This document shows positions 9,834-17,779 of a DNA stretch of 64,000 nt, in pieces. The stretch spans positions 496,001 to 560,000 of the forward strand of contig NZ_VDMA02000002.1 in NCBI RefSeq assembly GCF_006334915.2, written 5' to 3'. A model generated the notes under the pieces. That model had not been told where the DNA came from, did not search any database, and worked only from the letters and a program-made list of their open reading frames with translations. The stretch is from Microbispora catharanthi (GTDB lineage: Bacteria; Actinomycetota; Actinomycetes; Streptosporangiales; Streptosporangiaceae). The number at the start of each line of letters is the position of its first letter. The stretch's first letter is position 1. The translations under genes were made by a program, and so were the position numbers.

Positions 9834-10757
9834 GTGACGACCTTCAACCTGACCGAGACGACCGCGTCGAAGATCTCTTCGACGCTCACCCGCCTGCGGC
9901 ACCAGATGGGCGCGCCCGCCGTCGGCATGGTGCTGACCCTCGTCGTGGTGGTGGACGAGGCGGGGCAGTACGACGCCCTGCGCGCGGCCACCGACGCGGC
10001 GCGGGAGCATCCCTCGCGCATCCTCATGGTGATCATCCGCGATCCCGCCGAGTCCAACCGGCTGGACGCGGAGATCCGCGTGGGCGAGTCGGCGCCGGGC
10101 GAGGTCGTGCTGCTGCGCCTGTACGGCGAGCTGACCGAGCACGCCGACTCGGTGATCACGCCGTTGCTGCTCACCGACACGCCGGTGGTGGTGTGGTGGC
10201 CGGGCGAGTGCCCGGAGATCCCCGCCAAGCACCCGATCGGGCACCTGGGCAGCCGCCGGATCATGGACGCCAGATCGGCCGGAGACGCGGTCGCCGCCAT
10301 CTCCTCGCGGGCCGGCAGCTACGTCCCCGGCGACACCGACCTGGCCTGGACCCGGCTCACGCCGTGGCGCAGCCTGCTGGCCGCAGCCTTCGACCAGCCC
10401 ATGGGGAAGATCACCGGGGGCGTGGTGGAGGCCGCGGCGGGCAACCCCAGCGCGCCGCTGCTGGCCGCCTGGCTGTGCGACCGGCTGGAGGCGCCGATCG
10501 AGATCGCCGACTCCGGCGGCCCCGGCCTGACGGGCGTGCGGCTGTCCATCGAGGGCGGTGGCGAGCTGACGGTGAGCAGGACCGACGCCAGGCTCGCCAC
10601 GCTGTCGCGGCCCGGCAACCCCGACCGGCGGGTCGCCCTGGCCCGCAGGCCGACCTCGGAGCTGCTGGCCGAGGAGCTGCGCAGGCTCGATCCCGACGAC
10701 ATCTACGCCGCCTCGATCCGCCGGCTGGCGGAGATGAAGGGGCGGGGACGGGCGTGA
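9834..10757 (+). CDS. opcA: Glucose-6-phosphate dehydrogenase assembly protein OpcA
   Basis: Cytoplasmic factor needed for assembly or activity of Zwf in actinobacteria and cyanobacteria. 307 aa. The conserved beginning TTASKISSTLTRLR and the central TPVVVWWPGECPEIPA stretch identify the family. GTG 9834 is chosen, with GGAGAG just upstream at 9824-9829; an earlier GTG at 9813 would add seven residues. Sits between zwf and pgl in the usual order; its TGA overlaps the GTG of pgl. Confidence 0.94.
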   Translation: MTTFNLTETTASKISSTLTRLRHQMGAPAVGMVLTLVVVVDEAGQYDALRAATDAAREHPSRILMVIIRDPAESNRLDAEIRVGESAPGEVVLLRLYGELTEHADSVITPLLLTDTPVVVWWPGECPEIPAKHPIGHLGSRRIMDARSAGDAVAAISSRAGSYVPGDTDLAWTRLTPWRSLLAAAFDQPMGKITGGVVEAAAGNPSAPLLAAWLCDRLEAPIEIADSGGPGLTGVRLSIEGGGELTVSRTDARLATLSRPGNPDRRVALARRPTSELLAEELRRLDPDDIYAASIRRLAEMKGRGRA

Positions 10758-11533
10758 CCGGCGTTCCCACCGTCATCGTCCACCGCGACGCCGAACTGCT
10801 GGCCCAGGCCGTGGCCGCCCGCCTCATCACGCGGCTGGTGGACACGCAGGCGGCCCGCGGTTCGGCGCACCTGGTGCTGACCGGCGGCACCGTGGGCATC
10901 GCGACGCTGGCCGCCCTCGCGGGGACGGCGGCGCACGACGCCATCGACTGGCGGGCGCTCGACATCTGGTGGGGCGACGAGCGGTTCCTGCCGACCGGCC
11001 ATCCCGAGCGCAACGAGACCGGGGCACGCCAGGCCCTGCTCGACCACGTCGACGTGGACCCGGCGCGGGTGCACCCGATGCCCGGCCCCGACTCGGGGAT
11101 GACCGCAGAGGAGGCCGCCGACGCGTACGCGATGGAGCTGGCCAAGGCGGCCAGGCCGGAGGACCACGGGCCGGTGCCGTCGTTCGACGTGCTGCTGCTC
11201 GGCATGGGCCCCGACGGCCACGTGGCCTCGCTGTTCCCCGGCCAGCCGGCCGTCTACGAGGAGGAGCGGCCGGTCGTGTCCGTGCACGGCTCCCCCAAGC
11301 CGCCGCCGACCCGGCTGTCGCTGACGTTCCCCGCGCTGCGGGCCGCCAGGGAGGTCTGGGTCGTCGCGGCGGGCGAGGAGAAGGCTCAGGCGGTCAGGAT
11401 GGCACTGTCCGACGCCGGACCGTTCCAGGTGCCGGCCGCCGGGGCGCACGGGCGGCAGCGCACGCTGTTCCTGCTCGACCGCGCCGCCGCGCACAAGATC
11501 CCACCGTCGTTGGGGCGGATCGCCTCCCCCTGA
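10754..11533 (+). CDS. pgl: 6-phosphogluconolactonase
   Basis: Hydrolyses 6-phosphogluconolactone to 6-phosphogluconate, second step of the oxidative branch. 259 aa, normal length. DevB/NagB-fold motifs visible are LTGGTVGIATL near the start, WWGDERFLPTGHPERNE at ~75-92, and GMGPDGHVASLFPG. The GTG start at 10754 overlaps the opcA stop as GTGA, so translation is coupled. Last gene of the operon, followed by a hairpin at 11548-11589. No 6-phosphogluconate dehydrogenase gene is in this window. Confidence 0.95.
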   Translation: MTGVPTVIVHRDAELLAQAVAARLITRLVDTQAARGSAHLVLTGGTVGIATLAALAGTAAHDAIDWRALDIWWGDERFLPTGHPERNETGARQALLDHVDVDPARVHPMPGPDSGMTAEEAADAYAMELAKAARPEDHGPVPSFDVLLLGMGPDGHVASLFPGQPAVYEEERPVVSVHGSPKPPPTRLSLTFPALRAAREVWVVAAGEEKAQAVRMALSDAGPFQVPAAGAHGRQRTLFLLDRAAAHKIPPSLGRIASP

Positions 11534-11547
11534 CGGGAGATCACAAC

Positions 11548-11589
11548 GGAACGGACGGGCCGGGGCACACGCCTCCGCCCGGCCGTTCC
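11548..11589 (+). terminator. Terminator-like hairpin after pgl
   Basis: Two 13-bp arms, GGAACGGACGGGC (11548-11560) and GCCCGGCCGTTCC (11577-11589), pair with one mismatch around a 16-nt loop, starting 14 bp after the pgl stop. There is no T-run, as is common for high-GC actinobacterial terminators. Confidence 0.7.
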
Positions 11590-11643
11590 ACTTCCCGCCG
11601 ACCGAGCACGCCGGCAGATAACTGTCACAGTCGGAGGCCGCAG

Positions 11644-11677
11644 GCGGAGAGACGTCACTGCGGAGAGACGTCACTGC
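11644..11677. repeat. 16-bp tandem duplication in intergenic DNA
   Basis: GCGGAGAGACGTCACT occurs twice back to back (11644-11659, 11660-11675), each copy carrying a GACGTC palindrome core. It lies in the 239-bp gap between the convergent pgl and coiled-coil genes, so an operator role is less likely than a replication-slippage duplication. Confidence 0.85.
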
Positions 11678-11772
11678 GCCGGGCGGAAGCTCCGGTCCTC
11701 GCGAAGCCCGCTGCGCTGGGCCTTCGCTGCGGTCCTCCCTCCCGCCCGCTCCGCTCCTTGAGTGCCGCGCCA

Positions 11773-12738
11773 TCATTCGTCGGCGGATCGTGCCCCGTCG
11801 AGGGTGGCGCGGGCCTGCTCGGCACGCTGGCGGGCGGATCGGGCGGCGCGTTCGGCGTTCGTCTCCTCCCGGCGGGCGACCTCCAGCCGGTGTTCGGCCG
11901 CGTTCAGCTTGTCCTTGGCCTTGGCCAGCCTGGCCGTGAGCGTCTCGACCTTGGCCGCGCGCCGGTCGTGCTCGCGTACGGCCTCGGCCCGCTCGGCCTC
12001 CCAGTCGGCGCGGCCGCGCTCCGCCTCCTGCGCGGCCTGCTCGGCCTCGGCGAGGGCGTTTTCGAGGTTCTCGATCCGGCGACGGCGTTCGGCTTCCCGG
12101 CGCTCGGTTTCGCGCCGTTCGCGCTCCCGCCGCTCCTCGTCGCCGGCGTGGCGCTCGGCCTCGGGTTCGGCCTTCGGCGTGGGCTTCGTGCGTGCTGCGG
12201 GTTCGGGGGCGGGCCGTACGACAGGGGCGGGGGTGAAGCCGCTGTAGCTCAGGGGGCGGGTCAGCTGCCCCAGGCGCACCTGCTCGGCCGCCTCCTCGTC
12301 CACCACGGCGGCGTCGAGGGTCTGCTCGATCTCCAGGTCGGCCGCCGGGGCGAGCGGATGCCCGGCCTCCTCCGCCGCCTCGCGTACGGACCGCACGAGA
12401 CGGGCGACGAGCGGGGTCCGTTCGCGGCCCGCCTCGGCCAGGGCGTCGGCGTCCTGGCCCCGCCAGGCCTCCCGCAGCCGCCGGCCGAGGTCGAGCAGCC
12501 GGCCGAGCTCCGGGCTCCGTTCGCGGGCCGTCCGGTTGACGGCCCAGGCCACGACGGTGGGCTTGCGCAGCGCCTTGATCCGCTTGGCCAGCGCGGCGTC
12601 ACCGGCCGCCTTCGCCTCCTTGGCCAGCGCGTCGCGGGCCGAGGTGAACTCCTCGGGCACCATGCCGTAGAGCCGGTCGGCCGCCTCGTCGAAGTCCACA
12701 GACCACGTGTACCCGAGTTCCTCCTGGTGTTCCAGCAT
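11773..12738 (-). CDS. Conserved actinobacterial coiled-coil protein of unknown function
   Basis: About 321 aa with no recognised enzyme domain. The N-terminal ~150 residues look globular and helical (PEEFTSARDALAKEAKAAGD, then IKALRKPTVVAWAVNR, a combination I associate with an uncharacterised actinobacterial family). A Pro/Ala/Lys linker follows near 165-200, then a long charged heptad-like region rich in Arg, Glu and Ala to the C terminus, predicted coiled coil. No signal peptide or membrane segment. ATG 12738 is preferred, with GGAG about 10 nt upstream; another ATG at 12756 shares its CATG with the divergent gene's start. Function unknown. Confidence 0.75.
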   Translation of the reverse strand: MLEHQEELGYTWSVDFDEAADRLYGMVPEEFTSARDALAKEAKAAGDAALAKRIKALRKPTVVAWAVNRTARERSPELGRLLDLGRRLREAWRGQDADALAEAGRERTPLVARLVRSVREAAEEAGHPLAPAADLEIEQTLDAAVVDEEAAEQVRLGQLTRPLSYSGFTPAPVVRPAPEPAARTKPTPKAEPEAERHAGDEERRERERRETERREAERRRRIENLENALAEAEQAAQEAERGRADWEAERAEAVREHDRRAAKVETLTARLAKAKDKLNAAEHRLEVARREETNAERAARSARQRAEQARATLDGARSADE

Positions 12739-12754
12739 GGTAGGTAGTCTCCGC

Positions 12755-13303
12755 ATGGAGTTCTTCTGTTATCACCGCGATCGGCCCGGCTCGGGGGCGC
12801 TGCGCGACGAGCTGCTGGAAGAGCACTGGTCCTACATGGACCGGTACGACGCGGAGATGATCGCCCGTGGCCCGACCTTCGACCGCGTCACCGGCATCGC
12901 CACAGGCAGCGTGCACATCGTCGACTTGCCGGATCCCGCCACGGCGCGTGCGTTCGCCTTCGACGAGCCCAACTACCAGGCCGGTGTGTATCGGGACGTG
13001 ATGGTACGGCGATGGCGCGACGTGCTGGGGCGCACCATGTGGGACTTCCCCGGCGGCAGGGACGGCGGCAACCGATATCTGGTGCTGGGTCTGGGGTCCG
13101 GGGAGGCCGTCGACCTCGTCCCACCGCCCGAACGGGACGAGCTGATCGCGTATGGGCCGCTGCTGTCCGACGACGGCGCCACCTGGCTGGGTACGGCGGT
13201 GCTGGTCCGGGCACCGGACCCGGACGCGGCACGGGCCGTCCTGACCCGAGACCGGTACGCCGGCATCGAGGTGCATGATTGGCAGTTCGGCGGGCGGCGG
13301 TGA
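12755..13303 (+). CDS. YciI-like protein with two tandem domains
   Basis: 182 aa. The first half (residues 1-100) fits the YciI / dimeric alpha-beta barrel pattern, with EEHWSYMDRYDAEMIARGP followed by a strand containing HIVDLPDPATA and an EPN-AGVY segment. The second half (about 105-182) repeats the pattern more loosely (ERDELIAYGPLLSDDG, then VLVRAPDPDAAR and YAGIEVHDW), suggesting an internal duplication so one chain may form the barrel that YciI makes as a dimer. Members of the superfamily are small oxygenases, dehydrochlorinases or ligand binders; the substrate here is unknown. Divergent from the coiled-coil gene with only 16 bp between starts. Confidence 0.8.
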   Translation: MEFFCYHRDRPGSGALRDELLEEHWSYMDRYDAEMIARGPTFDRVTGIATGSVHIVDLPDPATARAFAFDEPNYQAGVYRDVMVRRWRDVLGRTMWDFPGGRDGGNRYLVLGLGSGEAVDLVPPPERDELIAYGPLLSDDGATWLGTAVLVRAPDPDAARAVLTRDRYAGIEVHDWQFGGRR

Positions 13304-13321
13304 CGCACCGCGGCGACCCGT

Positions 13322-13355
13322 CCTGGTCCGGTGCCCTGAGCTACACCGGACCAGG
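13322..13355. terminator. Bidirectional terminator between convergent genes
   Basis: A perfect 12-bp stem, CCTGGTCCGGTG (13322-13333) with CACCGGACCAGG (13344-13355), around a 10-nt loop. It lies 18 bp after the YciI stop and 19 bp beyond the stop of the opposite-strand acetyltransferase, so it can serve both. Confidence 0.85.
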
Positions 13356-13374
13356 AGGATCACCCGTGAGGACG

Positions 13375-14451
13375 TCAGCTCGGGGATGCCGTCGCCATCA
13401 CGCCCACGGCGATCCGCGCCTCCATCACACCGGGATCCTCGGTGTGGGTGAGCGTCGCGCCGAGGGAGCCGAGCAGCCTGCGCATGCGCGTGTTGTCGTA
13501 CAGAAGGGTCGCCCGCACCTCGGCGAAGCCGAGGTCCCTGGCCTGGGCGAGAAGCATCCGGGCCAGCCGGCCGCCGAGGCCCCGGCCCTGCCAGCGGTCC
13601 TCCACGAGAAGGGCGATCTCCGCGATGCCGGGATCCGCGGAGAACATCAGCGACGCGAGCGCGACCACCTGGCCGTCGCGCCCCGCGACGAGCGACTGGC
13701 CGCGGGCCCGGTCGCACAGCCGGTCGAACATGTGCGGCGGCAGGGTGGGGTTGGCGGTGAAGTAGCGGAACCTGCGCGTCTCGGGTGAGCAGCGCTCGTG
13801 CAGGTCGCGCAGCGCCTCGCGATAGAGCGAGGTCAGCGGCTTGACCTGCACCTCCGCGCCGTCGGCGAGCCGCACCGGCCCCTCGGCCGCGGACGGTTCC
13901 GCCGGCGGCTGCGCCAGCCTCACCATCGCGGCGGCGCGGGCCGCCTCGGTCAGGGTGAACGGGAGCCCGGAGCGGCGCAGCCGGATCGACCGCCGCGGCG
14001 CCACGGGCACCACGAGCAGGGTCGGGTCGGGCAGCTCGAGAGCCTCCCCATCGTCGCGCTCGCCGTCCTCGGTCCGCGAGCGTGCGGCGGTCGCGCCGTA
14101 CACCCAGCGGGCGTCGTCGGCGCGCAGCAGCTCGCCCAGGATCTCCGGCAGGCGCCAGGGAGCCGAGCGCAGCCGGGCGGCGAGCAGCAGCGTACGCGTC
14201 GGCTCGTCGGTCAGTTCGTGCGCGGTGGCGGGCACGATCCGCACCCGCCTCCCGCCCGCGGCCTCCAGCGCCTCGCGTACGGCCTCGGGGGAGGCGGGGA
14301 TGTCCGTGACGAACTCGTCGACCGTGCCGTCCGTGTCGGGCTGCACCGAGAGGCCGAGGATGTTGCCGCCCTTGTCGGCCAGGGCGGTCGCCAGCGACGC
14401 CAGCCGCCCGGGCCGCTCGTCCACGGTCGTACGGATCCGGAAGAACCCCAT
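13375..14451 (-). CDS. ACT-GNAT fusion acetyltransferase (amino-acid-regulated protein acetyltransferase type)
   Basis: 358 aa with two recognisable domains. Residues 1-75 form an ACT domain (FFRIRTTVDERPGRLASLATALADKGGNI), the class that binds amino acids allosterically. Residues ~205-345 form a GNAT fold: EIALLVEDRWQGRGLGGRLA contains the acetyl-CoA pyrophosphate-binding R/Q-x-x-G-x-G/A signature. ACT-GNAT fusions are known in actinomycetes as protein lysine acetyltransferases, e.g. MaKat of Micromonospora, whose activity responds to amino acids and whose targets include acyl-CoA synthetases. The middle ~120 residues are a variable linker. By homology it probably couples amino-acid supply to protein acetylation; targets are not deducible here. 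Confidence 0.85.
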   Translation of the reverse strand: MGFFRIRTTVDERPGRLASLATALADKGGNILGLSVQPDTDGTVDEFVTDIPASPEAVREALEAAGGRRVRIVPATAHELTDEPTRTLLLAARLRSAPWRLPEILGELLRADDARWVYGATAARSRTEDGERDDGEALELPDPTLLVVPVAPRRSIRLRRSGLPFTLTEAARAAAMVRLAQPPAEPSAAEGPVRLADGAEVQVKPLTSLYREALRDLHERCSPETRRFRYFTANPTLPPHMFDRLCDRARGQSLVAGRDGQVVALASLMFSADPGIAEIALLVEDRWQGRGLGGRLARMLLAQARDLGFAEVRATLLYDNTRMRRLLGSLGATLTHTEDPGVMEARIAVGVMATASPS

Positions 14452-14573
14452 CGCTACCCGCTCCCTCCGTTGCGCTGGTCTTCAGCGTGCCGGAGGCCTG
14501 TTACACGTTTGCTACACGGCGGTGAGCCGATCGTTTCCTTTCGATGGAGGACGTTACGACTACGGTTATCCGC

Positions 14574-14651
14574 ATGTGTCTCCACGGATCTCCACGACAT
14601 CCGTCGCCGAATAGCGAGATGAGCACGGATATAGCAGGATGTGCCCCATGA
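14574..14651 (+). CDS. Possible 25-codon upstream ORF coupled to the FAD oxidase
   Basis: A 25-codon frame starts with ATG at 14574 and ends with a TGA (14649-14651) overlapping the ATG of the FAD oxidase as ATGA. The predicted peptide begins MCLHGSPRHPSPNS. Precise stop/start overlap is what a translation-coupling leader would look like, but I see no strong ribosome binding site before it and no run of one amino acid that would mark an attenuator. It could be chance. Confidence 0.3.
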   Translation: MCLHGSPRHPSPNSEMSTDIAGCAP

Positions 14652-16063
14652 CCGCTCCCCTGTCCCCCGGTTTCGTCAACGGTGAGGTGTCCTTCTGGTA
14701 CCGGTCACTGGGGGTGCCCGCGCCCGGAGAGCCGCTCGGCGGCGACCTGCAGGCCGACGTGGCCGTGGTCGGCGCGGGCTACACCGGGCTGTGGACCGCC
14801 TACTACCTGAAGAAGGCCGACCCGTCGCTGCGGGTCGTCGTGCTGGAGAAGGAGTTCGCCGGGTTCGGCGCGTCGGGACGCAACGGCGGCTGGCTGACCG
14901 GCGCGCTGGCCGGCTCACCGGAGCGGTACGCCAAGACCCACGGACGGGAGGGGGCCCGGCGGCTGCAGCGCGCGATGTTCGAGGCCGTCGACGAGGTCAT
15001 CCGCGTCGCCCGCGAGGAGGGCGTCGACGCGGACATCGTCAAGGGCGGCCTGCTCACCGTCGCCCGCGGCCCCGCGCAGGACCTGCGGCTGCGCGAGGAG
15101 CTGACGGGCCAGCGCGCCTGGGGCTGGGACGTCGACGACGTCCGGCTGCTGACAACCGACGAGATGAACGACCGGCTGCGCGTCGCGGACGCCACCGGGG
15201 CCACCTGGAGCCCGCACTGCGCCAGGATCCAGCCGGCCAAGCTCGTCCGCGGCCTGGCGCGGGCCGTACGGGACCTGGGTGTAGAGATCTACGAGCGGAC
15301 CCCGGTGACCGCGATCACGCCGGGCCGGACGACACACCCGGCAGCGGCGGTCACGCCGTACGGGACCGTGCGGGCGGACCACGTGCTGCGCTGCACAGAG
15401 GGGTTCACCGCCACCATCACCGGTCACCATCGCGACTGGCTGCCCATGAACAGCTCCATGGTCGTCACCGAGCCGCTGCCCGAGCGGGTCTGGGCGGAGA
15501 TCGGCTGGCAGGGCCGCGAGCTGCTCGGCGACATGGCGCACTACTACATGTACGCCCAGCGGACGGCCGACGACCGCATCGCCTTCGGCGGGCGCGGCAG
15601 GCCCTACCTCTACGGGTCGAGGATCGACGAGCGGGGGCACACGCACGACTGGACCGTGGACGCCCTGTGGGACCTGCTGGTCGCGTTCTTCCCCGCCGTC
15701 GCCGGGTCGCGGGTGGAGCACGCCTGGTCGGGCGTGCTCGGCGTGCCGCGCGACTGGTGCTCGGCCGTCCACGTGGACCCCGCGACCGGCCTCGGCTGGG
15801 CGGGCGGCTACACGGGCCACGGCGTGACCACCACCAACCTGGCCGGGCGCACGCTGTGCGACCTGGTGCTGCGCCGCGACACCGACCTGACCCGGATGCC
15901 GTGGGTGGACCGGCGAGTGCGCGCCTGGGAGCCCGAGCCGCTGCGGTGGCTCGGCGTCCACTCGATGTACCGTCTCTACCGCCTGGCCGACGCCCGCGAG
16001 AGCAGGGGTATGACCAGGACGTCCGTACTGGCCAGGATCGCCGACAAGATCACCGGGCACTGA
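14648..16063 (+). CDS. FAD-dependent amine/amino-acid oxidase (DAO family)
   Basis: 471 aa flavoenzyme of the D-amino-acid oxidase superfamily, closest in style to gamma-glutamylputrescine oxidase-type proteins. The ADP-binding motif VAVVGAGYTGLWTAYYL lies at residues 36-52, followed by the second conserved block GFGASGRNGGWLTG. The C terminus has the typical HAWSGVLGVPRDW and GLGWAGGYTGHGVTTTNLAGR, where the flavin ribityl/phosphate is held. It probably oxidises a secondary or primary amine to imine plus hydrogen peroxide; the substrate is unknown. ATG 14648 is chosen, with AGGA 8 nt upstream (an ATG at 14639 is possible). Ten bp before the amidohydrolase, so likely one operon. Confidence 0.88.
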   Translation: MTAPLSPGFVNGEVSFWYRSLGVPAPGEPLGGDLQADVAVVGAGYTGLWTAYYLKKADPSLRVVVLEKEFAGFGASGRNGGWLTGALAGSPERYAKTHGREGARRLQRAMFEAVDEVIRVAREEGVDADIVKGGLLTVARGPAQDLRLREELTGQRAWGWDVDDVRLLTTDEMNDRLRVADATGATWSPHCARIQPAKLVRGLARAVRDLGVEIYERTPVTAITPGRTTHPAAAVTPYGTVRADHVLRCTEGFTATITGHHRDWLPMNSSMVVTEPLPERVWAEIGWQGRELLGDMAHYYMYAQRTADDRIAFGGRGRPYLYGSRIDERGHTHDWTVDALWDLLVAFFPAVAGSRVEHAWSGVLGVPRDWCSAVHVDPATGLGWAGGYTGHGVTTTNLAGRTLCDLVLRRDTDLTRMPWVDRRVRAWEPEPLRWLGVHSMYRLYRLADARESRGMTRTSVLARIADKITGH

Positions 16064-16073
16064 AAGGCTTCAC

Positions 16074-17678
16074 GTGAGTTCCTCCCTCCTGTTCCGCGGC
16101 GGCCGCGTCTTCGTCCCCGGCGGGTTCGCCGAGGCGGTCCTCGTCCGCGACGGCGTCATCGCCGCCGTCGGCGCCGAGTCCGACCTGGTACGGCTGGCGC
16201 CGGACGCCGAGCCGGTGGACCTCGGCGGCGGCCTGCTGACGCCGGGGTTCACCGACGCCCACATCCACCCGGTGCAGGCCGGGCTGGAGCGGGCCAAGTG
16301 CGACCTGTCCGAGGTGTACGGGCTCGACGCCTACACGGCGGAGATCGGCGGCTATGCCGGGAGAAATCCGGACAAGGCGTGGATCGACGGTGGCGGCTGG
16401 GACATGTCGGCCTTCCCCGGCGGCCTCCCCCACCGGTCCCAGCTCGACTTCCTCGACCGCCCGGCGTACTTCGTGCAGCGCGACCACCACGCCGCCTGGG
16501 TCAACACGCGGGCTCTGGAGCTCGCCGGCATCACGAAGGACACCCCCGACCCCGCGGACGGCCGCATCGAGCGCGACCCGGACGGCACGCCGAGCGGCGT
16601 GCTGCACGAGGGGGCCATGGACCTCGTCGGCCTGCTCACCCCGCGCCCGACCCCGGCCGACGTCGACGCCGCCCTGATGGACGCGCAGGCCCATCTGTTC
16701 TCGCTGGGCATCACCGGCTGGCAGGACGCCATCGTCGGGTCGTACGCCGGGTCGGACGACCAGCTGCCCGCCTACATCTCCGCGGCCTCCTCCGGGCGGC
16801 TGAAGGCGCGCGTGGTCGGCGCCCTGTGGTGGGACCGCGCGCAGGGCGCGGAGCAGATCCCGAGCCTGGTCGAGCGGCGCGCGACGGCCGAGGGCCTGGA
16901 CCGGTTCCGGGCGACCTCGGTCAAGATCATGCAGGACGGCATCCCGGAGAACTTCACCGCCGCCGTCATCGAGCCCTACTGCCGCTGCGGCGGCACCGGC
17001 CTGTCGTACATCGACCCCGCGCTGCTCGGCGGGTATGTCAAGGAGCTCGACGCCCTGGGCTTCCAGGTGCACTTCCACGCCATCGGCGAGCGGGCCGTGC
17101 GCGAGGCGCTCGACGCGCTGACCGGCACCGACCCCGCCAACCGGCACCACATCGCGCACGTGCAGATCATCACGCCGCAGGACGTGCCGCGCTTCGCCGA
17201 GCTCGGTGTGACGGCCAACCTGCAGGCGCTGTGGGCCACCCACCACCTGCAGATGGACGAGCTGTGCATCCCCTACCTCGGCGAGGAGCGCGCCTCCTGG
17301 CAATACCCCTTCGCCGACCTCGTACGGCACGGCACCCGCTTCGCCGGAGGCTCGGACTGGCCGGTCTCCTCGGCCAAGCCCCTGGAGGCCATGCACGTGG
17401 CGGTCAACCGCACCGAGCCGGGCGGCTCCGTCCACGCGACCTACCCCACCGCCCAGACCCCGTTCCTGCCGGAGCAGAGCCTCGACCTGCGGACCATCAT
17501 GACGGCCTACACCGAGGGCTCGGCCTGGATCAACCGCTCCCCCGCCGGGGTGATCGAGGAGGGCCGCCCGGCCGACCTCGTCGTGCTCGACCGCGACCCC
17601 TTCGCCCTCGACTCGAAGGACATCTGGACGACCGAGGTCGTCATGACGTTCCTCGACGGCGAACAGGTGCACGGCTGA
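16074..17678 (+). CDS. YtcJ/NfdA-type amidohydrolase
   Basis: 534 aa member of the metal-dependent amidohydrolase superfamily (Amidohydro_3). The metal-binding DAHIHP follows GLLTPGFT at residues 61-66; later motifs are GGGWDMSAFPGG, RDHHAAWVNTRAL, VHFHAIGERAVREALDA and GGSDWPVSSAKPLEAMHVAVNR, all typical of YtcJ and N-substituted-formamide deformylase (NfdA) relatives. Likely action is hydrolysis of an amide or formamide bond in the cytoplasm; substrate unknown. Start GTG 16074 has AAAGG 6 nt upstream. With the preceding oxidase it could form a short route for breaking down an N-substituted amine or amide; that link is inference from adjacency. Confidence 0.9.
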   Translation: MSSSLLFRGGRVFVPGGFAEAVLVRDGVIAAVGAESDLVRLAPDAEPVDLGGGLLTPGFTDAHIHPVQAGLERAKCDLSEVYGLDAYTAEIGGYAGRNPDKAWIDGGGWDMSAFPGGLPHRSQLDFLDRPAYFVQRDHHAAWVNTRALELAGITKDTPDPADGRIERDPDGTPSGVLHEGAMDLVGLLTPRPTPADVDAALMDAQAHLFSLGITGWQDAIVGSYAGSDDQLPAYISAASSGRLKARVVGALWWDRAQGAEQIPSLVERRATAEGLDRFRATSVKIMQDGIPENFTAAVIEPYCRCGGTGLSYIDPALLGGYVKELDALGFQVHFHAIGERAVREALDALTGTDPANRHHIAHVQIITPQDVPRFAELGVTANLQALWATHHLQMDELCIPYLGEERASWQYPFADLVRHGTRFAGGSDWPVSSAKPLEAMHVAVNRTEPGGSVHATYPTAQTPFLPEQSLDLRTIMTAYTEGSAWINRSPAGVIEEGRPADLVVLDRDPFALDSKDIWTTEVVMTFLDGEQVHG

Positions 17679-17779
17679 CCAGGACGGTGCTTCGGGGGCA
17701 CGCGACCGGATCCGGGCGGTGGTGCCGGCCTACGAACGCGGCCTGTGACGCGCTCCCCGCGCAGGCGCCGCCGCGCGCA

